Positions 45,216 through 58,484 of a DNA stretch of 64,000 bases are shown here, piece after piece. Below the pieces are notes generated by a model. The model was not told the DNA's origin. It ran no database searches and saw only the letters and a list, made by a program, of their open reading frames with translations. The translations under genes were made by a program, and so were the position numbers. The stretch comes from Sphagnum compactum (lineage: Eukaryota > Bryophyta > Sphagnopsida > Sphagnales). Where the stretch lies: contig OZ234501.1 in the NCBI GenBank assembly GCA_965153455.1, positions 9,486,001-9,550,000 on the forward strand, in the 5' to 3' direction. Each line of letters begins with the position of its first letter. Positions within the stretch are counted from its first letter, which is position 1.

Positions 45216-48200
45216 TTCCATGCTAGTAATGGCTCGCGATTCATCTTTTGCTCCCACCCAGATCCTGCCGGTCTGTACCTCCTCCGCAATTTTCTCTCAT
45301 CCATCTGCCTTCAACTTGTTGTTTGCTTTTGGTATGCAGGTCTCGATGTATGCAAGTTTGGGAGGCAGGGTACGACGTTTCCAGCAAGAGGCTGTGTTTG
45401 AAAGAACTACCAATGAGTTCTTAATATCGCTCCATTTGGATGCGATCTGAAGTGTTTCGTCAGTTCTCAAGCCGGCTGCCATCACGCCGTCGTCCCGGCC
45501 GTCCTTCTCGTTGGCAAGTAATTCTCATCGGAGGTCCCTTCAGTTCAATAGTGGATCATAGAGGGATGTACAGCTGCTGACTCAAACATCCGACTGCCCT
45601 GTTGAGGACCTATCCTAACAGGGTATCCGCTTGTTTGATGCGGGAGGTGACCATCCTTTGTATATTTCCTCTCTTGGACTGAAGGGAGCTCCCGTTCGTT
45701 TTACTGTCGATCTCTCCACCCTTTGCTGTACAACTGTCATACGCATTCTTTTTTCTCGCCTCCTATTTGGAGTATGCTTGCAAGTAGGGTAGGCACTAGG
45801 TTCCATGCCTCCAACATGTAGAACTTACCCTGCTTGTTTGTCTTTTTGTTCCAGATTCCAAGGAGGTGGTGATGATCTGGATCACCTCTCATGTTTTCAA
45901 AGTCTTGAGAGTTTTCTTCCTCCATGTCCAAACTGAAAAATCCCGAAAAAGCTGTCGCTTCTTGCTGAACATGTGTTTCTTGCACTCACGACAGGGCATG
46001 CATTGGATGGCGTGTAATCGAGTTTGTGTCTCTCAATTACGTTGAAGATCCATAATCAACGTTCTTGAGACACAGTACAGGAACACGAAGACGTCTGGTA
46101 GTGACACGGTTGTCAGAAAACAGGCGGAAGTAGACGTCTGGTAGGTAGGGATGTGCCACCTAGTTCAAACACGTCTGCTGATGCTTGCTTGCTGTTGCTC
46201 TCCTTTTTGCATGGCAACCCAGCGTGACTAACTCAGTATCTAATTGGCAGAGGTGCTGGTCGCCTGCATGTCGAGACCAACATAGTTGTGTATGCATCGC
46301 TAATATGTTCTACTCTCATTCCCAACTAGTGCTGACCGTGTTTGAACTAGGTAGCACATCAGTATTTAGAACGGTTCTTTTCCTATTCTGTTACCGTGAC
46401 ACTCGAGGGGATGATACCAACACGTTCAGAGGTTTCTGGAAGCGTACTATGTAGTCGGTAAGTATGTACCTGGGACTCCCAGAGTACTATCCAGTCAACA
46501 AGTTTCTGAAATGAAGGAAGACGAAGTTTTAGTTAGAATTATGTCATAATAGCGATAAGAAGGTTTCCATATTGCGCTGATAGCGTAAGTACCCTCCGCG
46601 GGTCAACAAAATGAGCTTTTCTTTTCACCTCTAAAAACCTCTTATTCACACCATATTTTTACTTTGCTGTGTATAAATTGGGGTGTACTTCTCCATTAAT
46701 AAATTGATTGAGGGTCCAAAGAAGGTTATCAGCAACGCTGTCTTTGCCACTTTCGTCCTTAAAGCCCACACGATGAAGTTGTCGTTATGGAATGCTACCA
46801 GCGGAAATTTGTTGTTTCTGTATTATTTTACATAAAGAAAAAAATGTTTTGAGGCCTACTTTTACTAGAAAGTGGGCAGTTGCACTGAGTGTATGACTGT
46901 AGCAATCAGATCTGATTGTGGTCAGCCTGCAACGACTGCCGCAGTTTCAGGATCACCACATCACTCCAACTGCGATGTGACGATGTATCACACTTTCGAT
47001 CAACCTTAAAAAGTTTGAGTCAGCATCAAGTGTGAAAATATATTTAAATCTAAGTTTGTGACAATAAAGTTATCCTTGAGTTCTCCTAGTTTACCATCTC
47101 CCAGTGACAAACTTAATAGTCAGTGTGAGTAAAGCTATTAAAATTCATAATGACTGTTGTTTGCCCCAACTGAAACATGCTGATAAAGAGTATACGTTCT
47201 GGTGATGTAGTGCAATCAAGCCTTTCACGAAAATGAATATCTTATTTTGCGAGTATGTAGTCTCATTGAGGCCTTCTTCCGTAACCACCCATGAAATTCG
47301 TTCTTTAATCTGGGTCCAAATAAAGATTTTTTTCTACACATACTTTTACGAAATATTGGATTGGGCAGACTATTGTTTACAAATCATGTAAAGAACATGA
47401 TACTGTTCTATAGTCAGCTCCCAAAACTGAAGTTATATTGACCACGAATTAATTAACCTCGACTATGTGGCATATATTCTCACATGTACGTTGAGGTGTT
47501 TTACATAATGGAAGACAGAATCAGCCTCATGCTTGCTTTGGGTTACTCCTCAGACCTCTCTCATCGCACCCATCTTAAGTAAAACCTAGAAATCAAGACT
47601 TTCACGTCCGACCTAACCATGCATTGAGCGCCTTACTCTCACGAGCGAATTCACAAGCTGCTCTCTGCTTATATGCTATCTACTGTAACACAAATCTATT
47701 TTTGTTAAGAGATTCAGTTCAGGTCCAAAGCTTTCTAGAGAGCTTTGAATTGTTTGTACACTATGTCGAATGAGTAACTAATGTATGTGTACGTGGTGTT
47801 GCAACAATTGGGTTTGTTTTACGTCTTACAATTGTTAGGGGGTGATATTGTGGGTTATTCTCACTGATAAGAGCTATTATCTTAATTAGTGATGAACACG
47901 TGTTCTGCTTAGCAGAACAAAGAACGAAAGAGCCTTGTTTATAGACCATCACAAAGCATCAATGATGAACAACTCAAAAAAAGGTTTGGGTTTGAATTTG
48001 ACAAGTTGTTACTAAATTCATTTAACATCAGTTTGCCCTAGTTGATGTCTTGCTTAATATAAATTCATCATTTAGTGTATGGCTTAGGATGTCTTCCATT
48101 AAGGTGTGATCAAAACAGCCTATTGGAAAGCACTAAACTGGAGCCATGTTGCTTGTTGCATGGATAGGACACTAATTTCCATTGAAGAGTTGCAATTGGG

Positions 48201-49828
48201 CTAGAGGTACGTAAGTAATTAGTGTTCCGAACATTTCATGTGTTAGGATCTTTGTAGAGAACAGTTCCATTAAAAATCAAAGATGTAGCTTTTTAATAAT
48301 TCACAGTTTAATTCTCAACTCACACGGTTGTACATTTGATAAGGTTGAGCTTGTGAAATTGTGAAATGACATTGAATAAATATTTAGATGAAACAAATAT
48401 AATGGAAAGTTGTTGTTGAAGGAAAATAAAACAACTGCAATGGAAAGTTGTTGTTGGGAGAAAATAAAACAAATGCAATGAAAAGTTATTGTTAAAAAAA
48501 ATCGTTAATCATGATAGCTTAATAAAAGAGATAGTACCAAAATCCCTTAAACCACCTTTATTTAGGCCACCTTTACTATCGTAAGAAGTAATGTTTCATA
48601 TGCATAAAATACACAACATCTGTCCTTTGAATTTGGAGTAAACCTAATCATTGATAGATTAATCTTGAATGCCCAAAATCACGTTGGAATACGTGCATAA
48701 AATATAAAAAACATGATTTTCATAGAAGTAAGCAGTGCATGCAAGTTGTAGCGCCAGCAAGAAAGTGATCATCATGGTTCGCGACAAGACGCAAGTGGAA
48801 TAGCAAGTGGGAGAATTGTTCCTCTTTCTTACAACGATGCACTGGCACGGACAGGCGGGTTATCCTGATTTTTAACCTGTAAATAATAACAAATGGAAAT
48901 CAGCCTCAGTACTTTATGTATAAATAGTAATAGTAAGTTTCTGGAACGATGTATTTATTTGACTTGTGCTCATGATTAACATTGTCTTCTCATCCATTCC
49001 CTAGAGTTATTTCAGCAGTGCTTTTGTTTTCAATTTGCTGATGGAGCCAGGTTGGTGAGCATCCCTAAGCAGATTTAGACAGATTTTGCCAGGTTGGCGA
49101 CATTATTTCAAGGAACTCTTAAAACTGTAGTGACTATGTATGTGACGACAACCTCCCAAATAAAAACAGTTTTCTGTCACTTTTTACAATATTAATCCTC
49201 TCTTTTTCCTTTTGTAATGGTAGCTGCCCTTTTAGAAAAGTAAAAATCTGGCTATAATTGGCTAGAAAACAATTTACTGACTGTTCAGGATCTGTTCCCA
49301 AGAACGTCCCTAGTCCCTACAAGTTTTCCATTTCGTTGCATGATGCATCATGCTCAAGTATCCGGCGAATTCAGATCGTGGCCTCTGCTTATGTCAGAGC
49401 CTCGTTGAGCCAAAGGTATATTTCTTGGTTGGGGGCCGGCAAATGAATCTAACTTGCTAAGACTGTATGGGCATCAAAATCTCAGAATTATATCGTGGGA
49501 TCTGAAGTCAGGCAATACACCTCTAACTTAGGGCAATTTGCATACCAGGACACCGCAACTTGGGATCAGATTTTGTGTAGGGTAAGGCCCTATGGGGGGC
49601 ATACCCAATGCACTTGATAAAAAGCATGATCAATGGTATTATATTAGGAAAATACATACATAGCAGTGATATTGGTGAAATTATCATTTACACCAAAAAG
49701 CAAGACAACTATGCTCAAAATAGACGACAAAACATTATATAAATAAAAAAAAGCACCGTAGGTTATAAAAATGCACTTGCAGATTGATACCATGCAAAGA
49801 TGGGAGGATGACTTGTTCCCACGGACTA

Positions 49829-49943
49829 GGTAACCAGTGAGAGGAGGCTGCTTACTAAAAATAACTTGGCAGTCACTGGAAATAACTGAGGCATGGGAAC
49901 ACCCAAGTTATTTCTGGTAACCAGCCTCCTTGCATTGGTTACC
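49829..49943. repeat. Hairpin with 41-bp arms
   Basis: Arm 49829-49869 (GGTAACCAGTGAGAGGAGGC...) pairs with arm 49903-49943 (...CAGCCTCCTTGCATTGGTTACC) at about 35 of 41 positions, with a 33-base loop. Stem length and mismatch level fit either a small fold-back element or a plant microRNA-type precursor. Confidence 0.7.
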
Positions 49944-50121
49944 ATCCTAACCTTCAGGTGTGAATGATAAGTTTCGTTACTTTCTTGAGATAGACGAAAA
50001 AACATATAACCTTCCTCTCCATGGATGAAAATGCATAACCATTCTCTGTCTGGATGATGTATGAAAATGAAAAAGATATAAGAGGGAGAGGTCATGTGTT
50101 AGGGAAAGCCCTAAGGGGAGT

Positions 50122-50184
50122 GCATTCTCAGAATAAGGGCCCCACATGAGGCAGAGCTGAGGCGGCCCCTTATTCTGAGAATGC
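50122..50184. repeat. Hairpin with 20-bp near-perfect arms
   Basis: GCATTCTCAGAATAAGGGCC (50122-50141) pairs fully with 50164-50184 apart from one bulged C; the loop is about 22 bases. Outside it, GGGAAAG (50102-50108) and CTTTCCC (50185-50191) extend the stem after a 13-base bulge on the left. Confidence 0.8.
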
Positions 50185-50582
50185 CTTTCCCTGAGACTTA
50201 ACTGTGTGTAAAGCACAGCTACTGAACATTCTAAATCTGAAAAGTTCTTCAGCTGAGGGGAGGAACTTTTCCTCCTCTCAACAGAGGAACTTTCATGGTT
50301 ATAAGGTGCCCTCTGAATACACTGTGAAAGATACCAGCAATGCTTTCCGGATGGTGAAAGATGAGGGGAGGGTCAATCAGAAACTTGAAAAGCTCTGAAC
50401 AGCAGGTTATGGGGAATGAAACTGGTCTCTGAACTGTAAACCGGGTCTTCTCTGGTCGCTACAGTCTGTCCTGGCATTTGGCTGTTATCTCAGCCCCAGA
50501 TAGCACAAGGTTTTGTGTTGTTGATACCATGGGGTAGTGATACGGAGGTTTATACCGAGCTTCAGACTCTGTAGAAGACTGC

Positions 50583-50620
50583 AGCTTCAGACTACAGGGT
50601 GGTCTATGTAGTCTGAAGCT
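50583..50620. repeat. Hairpin with 14-bp perfect arms
   Basis: AGCTTCAGACTACA (50583-50596) and TGTAGTCTGAAGCT (50607-50620) are perfect inverted repeats around a 10-base loop. A further copy of GCTTCAGACT lies 25 bases upstream. Confidence 0.8.
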
Positions 50621-50624
50621 ACGG

Positions 50625-52370
50625 GTACATCTCCAAATAGGTTCCAGCTACATTTATGGATCTATCTGTCAAAGGTCGTCCAAATCCGGATCCTGTTATA
50701 GTCCTTGAGCCGTATTTACTATCATTAGATGTAACTGGATGTCTCATCCAATAAAATTAGCTACCTGACATCACTGGTGTGGACTTCAGCTTCATTACGA
50801 ATCTGGTTGGCATTAGTGTTGTCCAGTTCTTGATTTCAAAAGGAACCTTCAGTCCCGGTTCACTTCCAAACTCTTTTTTTTTTTTGTTTTTCATGGAACC
50901 ACTGGTTTGATATTGAGATCAATTTTTTTGATTTCTAAATCCTTTGGTTCCAGTCATTTTCAAAAAGAATTTTCAGTACCAGTTTAAAGATAAAACTAAT
51001 ATTAGAAATATTTTTCATTTCTAGTTTGGTGCAATATCAATGGACGTGAACCCAGGTCTTCAATTGGACTGAACTCTCCAATTTTTTTGAGATGTCTTCA
51101 GAATTGTCTTAGGTATGATAAATCCAAAATATCGTTCTTGAAAGTGCACGGAAGGTTTTCTGACACCCCAAATGAAAATTAAAAAATGGAATAGAAGGTT
51201 TTTTTCAAAATTAAGAACTGGACAAAACTGGTTGGGACTCGTGAGTCCAATTCAAGCTTCCATCTAAGACCCGTTATTTAGAGTATTTATTGGTTTGTTC
51301 AAACATTGACACTTGTCTCTTCCAGGGGGACGACTCAGGTGCATCCCTTCCGCACCTGCCTGAGACTGGAAGTTCTTAGCTGTGGAGATAGGTATGCAAC
51401 CAGAGTCCAGCATGGTAGCAATTACAGAGAGAGGCCAGGGGAGAACCAACATTTACCTACATGCTAACAGACTTGTTTGCCAATTCAAATCCCAGAGTGG
51501 GAAAATGAACCGTCAGAAAATTAGACCTCCAAATTACCCCCAACAGGTGATGACTGGTTTCCCAGGTTGCTAGTTCATAGCTGGTAGACAGAAAATTTCG
51601 ACCCAAAATCCAAAGCTCTGTCCCAAACACAAAAGAATGCGGTGAAGCGCTTGTTCCCTTCCTTGAAACACTCAAATTGTACTTGAGACTACCTTCCAGG
51701 TTCAGGTAACTCTTTAGATCCTGGGTACGACATGAGTACAACTCGAGTACTTTGTGTATCTTCAATGTACGATAATTTTCCATAGTTTCGATTTCGAAGC
51801 CCTTAAAATTAGAGATTCCATGAACACAAAGGGGGTTGTAATCAAATTCATTCAACAATCAACACCTCAATTTTTCTCTAGTTCTTTGAATGTGACCTCA
51901 AAACAATAAGAGCCATCGCTTTTCTTTTTCCCTATAGATTTACTCATTCAAGTATGGCGATGGTGGGTGCATTAAAAACATTGATGAAGGTGATAAAATA
52001 GAAAAAATTTCAATATGTTGTGTGTTTTTTCTTAATTGTTTCGTTGTTTCTTATGTGGTTGGTGTACATCAATTTTTTCTAAAGCTGTCAACAAACTCAA
52101 GGTGTGTTATGTGACTACAACAACTTTGCATTTTGCCTCTATAATCACCACCTCTATGTATTTGTCTTTTGTTCACCCTGTCAAATCATCGCTACTCATG
52201 ATTCATTATCAATAGTCTCCTCCCCCCATTTCTTGCTACAACTATCATGTAGTTTTCAACTCCAAACATTTGCATTAACATTGAAGCCAAACCTAATGAC
52301 CTATGTGTTGGTGTTGGTCATTTGGCAAGGTGTTGTAATAACAATATTTTGAATGGACCTAAATAGGAGG
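50625..52370. other. No gene seen
   Basis: Mixed composition. The minus-strand frame of 133 codons at 51858-51457 has no domain I recognise. 'ccagtt'/'aactgg' and 'ggttcc' words are common from 50820 to 51250. Confidence 0.4.
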
Positions 52371-52374
52371 CCTT

Positions 52375-53060
52375 GTTTAATGTTGGCACTAATGACCTTA
52401 TAGTGCAAGAAGGCAGAGCTTTGGAAGTTTCACTGAAAGACTTTTCACACTTGGGCCTTCTTCAAGGTGAACAATAACCAACCTATTGATTTGGGGCAGA
52501 GTAAAATTACGAAATGCATAGTTTGTCATAGTGAAATGGTTGGTTTTGAAATTCTACCCTTGTGCATAAGATGCCACAAATGCCTCATTACGTATCACAA
52601 GGTTAATGGCATATTTACCATGAAAAATTATGTAGAACAAAATCATGTTGTTTTACTTAAAAGGTATGTAAAGGAAGTACATGTTCATCTTTGAAATCTT
52701 TTTGATGAGGAACTAACTACTAAATGGCAAAATGTTAGCCCAAGTGCCATCTCTAGATATTTTTCCTTTTCGAATCCATTTCCAAAAGACCATGAAGCAC
52801 AAAGAGGGTTCTTGGAGGAGATAATGTTGTTTGGGATCAAAGGTTTTTCACCATTAAGGACTATTGGGTTTGTTTGGTTCGACATATTGGTTCTTTGATT
52901 ATGCTCAAAGGTTGTGGCACAAAAACTTGATTCCTTTCGTCACCATCATGTTGATGTGGATAATTGCAAATGTGCAATGTATTGCTAGCGTGCAAAGAAA
53001 CACAAAATTCCAATTGTAGTTTTGTTAGCTTGACAAATTCTTGGGATTCCACTAAACCAA
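52375..53060 (+). pseudogene. hAT-type transposase remnant, BED-finger N-terminal part
   Basis: The frame from 52467 reads CHSEMVGFEILPLCIRCHKC, then LITYHKVNGIFTMKNYVEQN-H, which resembles a BED-type zinc finger (paired Cys, a Thr-Met-Lys-x-x-Val-Glu segment and a final His; the first His is replaced). After one TGA (52692) the same frame continues NVSPSAISRYFSFSNPFPKD, AQRGFLEEIMLFGIKGFSPL and RTIGFVWFDIL, the order seen in plant hAT-type transposases between finger and catalytic core. Further stops follow and similarity fades near 53060. It is a different part of a related family to the remnant at 4.9-6.4 kb. No terminal repeats were found. Confidence 0.55.
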
Positions 53061-53064
53061 ATCA

Positions 53065-56015
53065 AGATGAAAAAGGATTTTTTCAATTGCTAGAATCCAT
53101 TACATTCCAGAAGTGTTGATTAAAATTAACCACCTTGACCAAATGACTATTGAGTGAAAGCACACTGTGATGGACCAAAAATGACAATTGAAAGTCCATA
53201 TGAAAGTCTAAATCTAATGTATTTTTAATGTATAGTGAAACTAGACCCCAAATATAAACGTTTAAATGATATTAAAATTAACATTTTTTTTTGTATCTAA
53301 ATTCATACTATCCTAACTGAAACATTTTTAATACATCTCCAAATTATTAATCTTTAAAAAATCAATTTAGATAATGAAATGAACTTTACCAAATTATGTC
53401 ATTATTAAGTTTCCATTTTAAATCTTGAAAGAAAGGAAGGGCATTTTCATATTTGATTTTTTCATGTTAAGTGTTATGATACTAATTTAGTGTGTGGTGG
53501 TCCAAAGTTGTCCTGCATGTTTTTCAATTCCACTAAAAGTAAATAGTACATATGGATGGTTATTTGGTTTATGACCCTAGATGTACCCTACATTGAAAAG
53601 TCCACCTTGAATTGAATACTAATAATTTTTGAGTAAATTTTTCAAAGTTGGGAAGGTTACATTATCATTTTTAGTTTTTCATCTCCTTTCTGCTATATTT
53701 TTCAAATGGATTTGAGTTATATTAAAAGAAAAATTGACTGACCCCAAAAACCAAAACTATGACATCCAAAAAAGTCCATCCTAATGAGCTTTCACCCTTT
53801 GCACTAGAAAAAATCTTGTCCATTCCAACCATATGATTACAACTATAAATACGACTAATGTCCAAATCAATTATTTTTATGATTACAATTAGGTTAATCC
53901 TACATGTCACTTTAGTTGTAAATGTGTGTAGTCATGTATGCAACTATTATAGTCACATATGCGACTATAGTTTGTGACTATTACATGTTTGAATGGAAAA
54001 GTAAATGAAAGTGCACATTTTTCATCCAATATTGAATGGATCCTTAAATGGATAAAAAGTTAGATGTTTTTGCAACTATTCATAGTTATTTTGGTAACTT
54101 TTTTCCATTTACAATACCTTGATGGTTAAAACATATGTGGCATCTTTGGAATTACAACATTTGCTTGATAATCACCATGTGTCTAAATTTTTTATTCATT
54201 TTAATACATATAATATCTTAATACTTACTTAAAATACCATAATACCATAATATTTGACATTCTATTTGACTATTTATGAAATAATATTTTTGATTGTTGG
54301 TTTTGTTGGAAAATTTCTAAAATCTAAAGACTAGAGGTTAAAATACTAGTATAATTTATTGCTAATCCAATTTTTTAATCTTAATAATTAGTTTCAAAAT
54401 TTTCCTACAATTGTAACATTTACAAATTGTTCTTTATTGTCACTGATGGGAGGTGATAATGCCCACAACCATTCTTAAAACAAGTAGCTCCTATTAAAAT
54501 TGCCAACTTGCTAGTTACACCTTGCAAAAGAAGAATTCATCAACAAATTCAACAAGCATAATTTGAGTATAGACAAAACAAACAATTTAAAACAAAATCC
54601 CAACAACTTGATGAAAAAATCTATAGAACATAATTTAACTAGAAAGAAAACAAACCAAAAGAAAAACAACTACATTGAACAAACCTCAAAATTGATCACA
54701 AAATCTTGTCCTTAGTGTATTAATTGAACAATTATGTCAATCTTTCAAGAACATCACCAATAGGGGTAGAGATCACAAAAATGGTTGAGAAATTTATCAA
54801 AAATTGTTATTCATCAAACAATAAACTATTAACCTTTTTATTAAAAAATTTATTAAAAAAAAGTTGCAAGTTTTCTAGTATTGTAAGTTTCAACAAATTG
54901 AATGTGACTTTAACTTGTGTCTGGGTTTTCTACTATGTGGTTAAAACTTAATTAGAAGGTGGGATGAGGAATTACCCTAATGGATGAAATGTTACGTAGA
55001 GTGTGATTGGCACAAAATGTCAAAAGTGGAGACAATTGGTGATCATGAAAATTTGAGGAAGCAATTATTCTTCATTTATTTCTGTTCTATTTTTGTGGCA
55101 TTTTGTTGTTTACATGTTATGAGCTTTGGTGTGTTGTTCTTCATGGTAAGACAACACTCAACATTGATGTGTGTGGTGTGCTGTGTTTGGATGATGTGCA
55201 TTATAAGTGATGAACGGAGCTGTATAAGAGGAGGTGTTTCAAATGCTAAAGGGCATAACTAAGTTTCTTGATGTTGTCTTGTTACTTGGAGGATAGTTGA
55301 ACAGTAAGTTTTTAGTGTCTATTGTTCGTTGTGATGGTCTAAGAATGTGGCTATTAATTGATGTTTAGGAGGAATGCCTAACTATCAAGTGTAAATTTTT
55401 TTTTGGAAGCCTTGTATTTTCAATGTGCCATGGTTTTCTCAAAAGGGGCATATGTTTAGATGCATAGTATAGGGACTAATTAAGGAAGATGATGAAGCAT
55501 TATAGGGGTTTCAAGAATAGTTTAGATGGTAATTCAATGTTTTGTGGGAAATAATGTGAGATTTTTGAAGGATACGATGGGTTTTATGTTGATGTGAAAG
55601 ACACCCATATATGTGGGAAAAGGATAGAAGTTTTTGTGGACAAACCCCAAGTGATTAAAATATTTTTGTCAATGGGTTATTTAAACCTCCATTTTTGTTT
55701 GTACAACTTCTTGGGAAAAATTCATTATGTTAAAGGGATGTCTTGTTTATTGTTGTTCTATGGTGGTGTGTGTGAATTGGCAAAAGAAGACTAGTGGGTT
55801 TGAGAGTGAAAAGCTAGAAGGTGTTGATTCCTTAAGGTCCATAGAATAAATGTCTTAAATTTATGGATGCAATTAGAAGCTTTTATAGAACATGATGATT
55901 CTATAATTATCAATAGATCACTATAAATTATGACTACACAATTAATAATCATGTTGAATATAGTTGAAATTGTTTGGCCAACTATAAAAAATTTAAATAA
56001 ATATGAAAATGTAAT
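53065..56015. other. Gene-free AT-rich stretch
   Basis: Frames at 54984-55262 and 55594-55794 have some mixed composition (for example HICGKRIEVFVDKPQ) but show no recognisable domain. A short patch at 53925-53985 repeats 'gtcacatatgcgacta'-like words. Confidence 0.45.
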
Positions 56016-56019
56016 TAAA

Positions 56020-57865
56020 TTTAGTAAAAATTGGCCTACATTTAACCTAGGTTTGGCTTTGGTTTAACCTACTTTAATTAACCTCTAGATTTTATTTGAT
56101 TGAATTAAAAAATTTAAGTTTAACATCCTAAATTTATCTTTTAAAATTAATTTCCATTAAAATTAGTTTATAAAATTAGTTTAAGTAGCCTCGTTTAATC
56201 TATATATATTTGTTTAACTTAACTTAACAAATAACTTAATCTTGCCCTAATGTTTTTAGGTAATTCAATCCAACAAAATTTAACTGAAATAGACTAAATT
56301 AACATAGTTTAGCCTAAATATCTTGAATTAACCAAAGTTAACCAAGTTTTGACTACTTTAGTTTAAGTATCCAAAATTTACCAAGTTTTGTCTAAATAAT
56401 TTAATTTTTTCAAATTTGCCCTAAATATCTTAATTTTATCAAAAAATTCCAAGCTTAATCCAATTTATTTCAAATAACTTAGTTTAGCCAAGTATAGCTT
56501 AATTTAACCAAATTCAATTAGGTTTTGCCAAGTTTAGCATAATATAACCAAGTTTAACCTAAATAACCTATTTAGCCAAGTTTAATCAAAATAACCTACT
56601 TTTGCCAAGTTTAGCCTAAAATAGCTTAATTTAACAAAATATATTTAGTTTAGCCAAATTTTAATGAATATAACCAAGTACAACCAATTATAACTTAGTT
56701 TACCCAAATTTAACCTAAATACCCTACGTTTGCCAACTTTAGCATAAAATAGCCTAGTTAGCCAAATATAGTTTAGTGTATCCAAGTTTAGTTTAATATA
56801 GCCAAGTATAGCCTAGTTTAACTTAGTTCAACCAAGTTTTACTTAAATAACCTACTTTTGTCAAATTTAATCTAATATAACCTAATTTAACAAAGTATAT
56901 TTAGTATAGTTAAGTTTAGCCTAATATAACCAAGTATAACTTAATTTAGCCAATTTAAACCTAAATACTTTATTTTTACCAAGTTTAGCTTAATATAACC
57001 AAACATAGCCTAGTATAACTTGGTTTAGCCAAGTATAGCAAAGTTTAACCTAAATAACCTACAAGTTTAATCTAGTATACACTAATTTAACCAAGTATGG
57101 TTTAGTATAACCAAATTTAGCTTAATATAGTCAAATATAACCAAGATTAACCAAGTTTAACCTAAATAACCTACTTTTGCCAAATTTAATTTAGTATTTT
57201 TTAATTTAATCAAATATAATTTAATATAACCAAGTTAAACTGAATATAACCAAGTATAGCCTAGTTTAGCCAGGTGTAGCCAAGTTAAACCTAAATAACT
57301 TACTTTTGCCAAATTTAACTTAGTCTAGCCTAATTTAGCCAAATATAATTTAATATAACCAAATTTAACCTAATATAACCATATATAGCCTAATTTAACC
57401 ACGTATAGCTAAGTTTAACCTAAATAACTTACTTTTGCTAAGTTTAGCTTAATATAACCTAGTTTAGCCAAGTATAGTTTAGTATAACAAAATTTAGCCA
57501 AATACATTCAAGTATAGCCAAGTATTGTCGAATTTAACCAAATATAATTTAGTATAACCAAGTGTAACCTAATATAGCCTAGTTTAACCAAGTATAGTTT
57601 AATATAGCCTAGTTTAACCAAATATAATTTAGTATAACCAAGTTTAACTTAATATAGCCAAAAATAACCTAGTTTAGGCATTTATAATTAAGTTTAAAAT
57701 TAATAACCTAAATTTGAAAAGTATAACCCAAGTTTAACCAAGTATAATATAATTTAGCCAAATATAATTTAATATAATCAAGTTTAACTTAACATGGTCA
57801 AGTGTAACCAAGTTTAACTTAAATAACCTACTTTTGCCAAGTTTAGCCTAATATAGCCTAGTTTA
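56020..57865. repeat. 1.85-kb tract of degenerate 10-bp repeat with ~100-130-bp higher order
   Basis: Variants of 'ttagccaagt', 'atagtttagt', 'ataaccaagt' and 'ttagcctaat' follow one another in strict 10-base steps over long runs (clear at 56761-56830 and 57481-57600). A marker phrase 'aacctaaataacctactttt' returns near 56836, 57048, 57158, 57290, 57418 and 57818, giving a longer unit of roughly 100-130 bp. There is no open frame. Confidence 0.85.
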
Positions 57866-57869
57866 GCTT

Positions 57870-58484
57870 AAGTAGCCCCAAGCTCACCTAACCTAGCTTA
57901 GCATGTAGACTAAGTCGCATAGTTTAAGGTGCCTAACATAGGCTCCTAGCCTAGTAGGTGGTCTAGGCTAGGTCCCAAGTGTCATTATTTGACTAAAAGT
58001 TGATTGCCATGTGGCATTGTATAATTGGGTAGGAAAAATAATTTCATTATTCTAGATTGTCACGTGTCCACTCATAAATGGTTAATAAAAATTTGAATTC
58101 ATTTTAGGCTACCATGTGAGAACAATACATCAATCAAAACAACTTATAATTACATTTTAAAATTAAAATTTGGTCATTGAAGATGTCGTGAAGTGATGGA
58201 GGACATAGTTCCAAATGGCATTTACGACTATGCCATTTTTTGTGACTAGTGGTAAATAACATGGGGCCATATGGACTTGTAGTCATGACCAATCGTATAT
58301 GTGGTTTAGGACTATAGCGTCAATCGCTTATGTAGTCATATTTTCCATGTTTTGGCACAGTCATTGAGGAATCCCAAAGGTTAATCATGCAATGAGAAAG
58401 GACCCAAGAGTTGATTCCTACCCTCCATGTGGATTACAATCCCATTCAAGCTTACACTCAGAACATAGGCCCTTGTGCCATGAT
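57870..58484. other. No gene seen
   Basis: Spacer with 'cctagc' words at its left edge. No coding evidence. Confidence 0.45.

Larger units (their letters stand above)
44327..49828. other. Compositionally mixed stretch without a recognised gene
   Basis: G+C is higher than in the first 37 kb. Short frames of protein-like composition occur but no domain is recognised. I name two below. The rest looks like old intron, untranslated or intergenic sequence. Near 48400-48490 the phrase 'aatg(g/a)aaagtt(g/a)ttgtt' with 'aaataaaacaa' is repeated three times (about 60-bp spacing). Confidence 0.45.
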
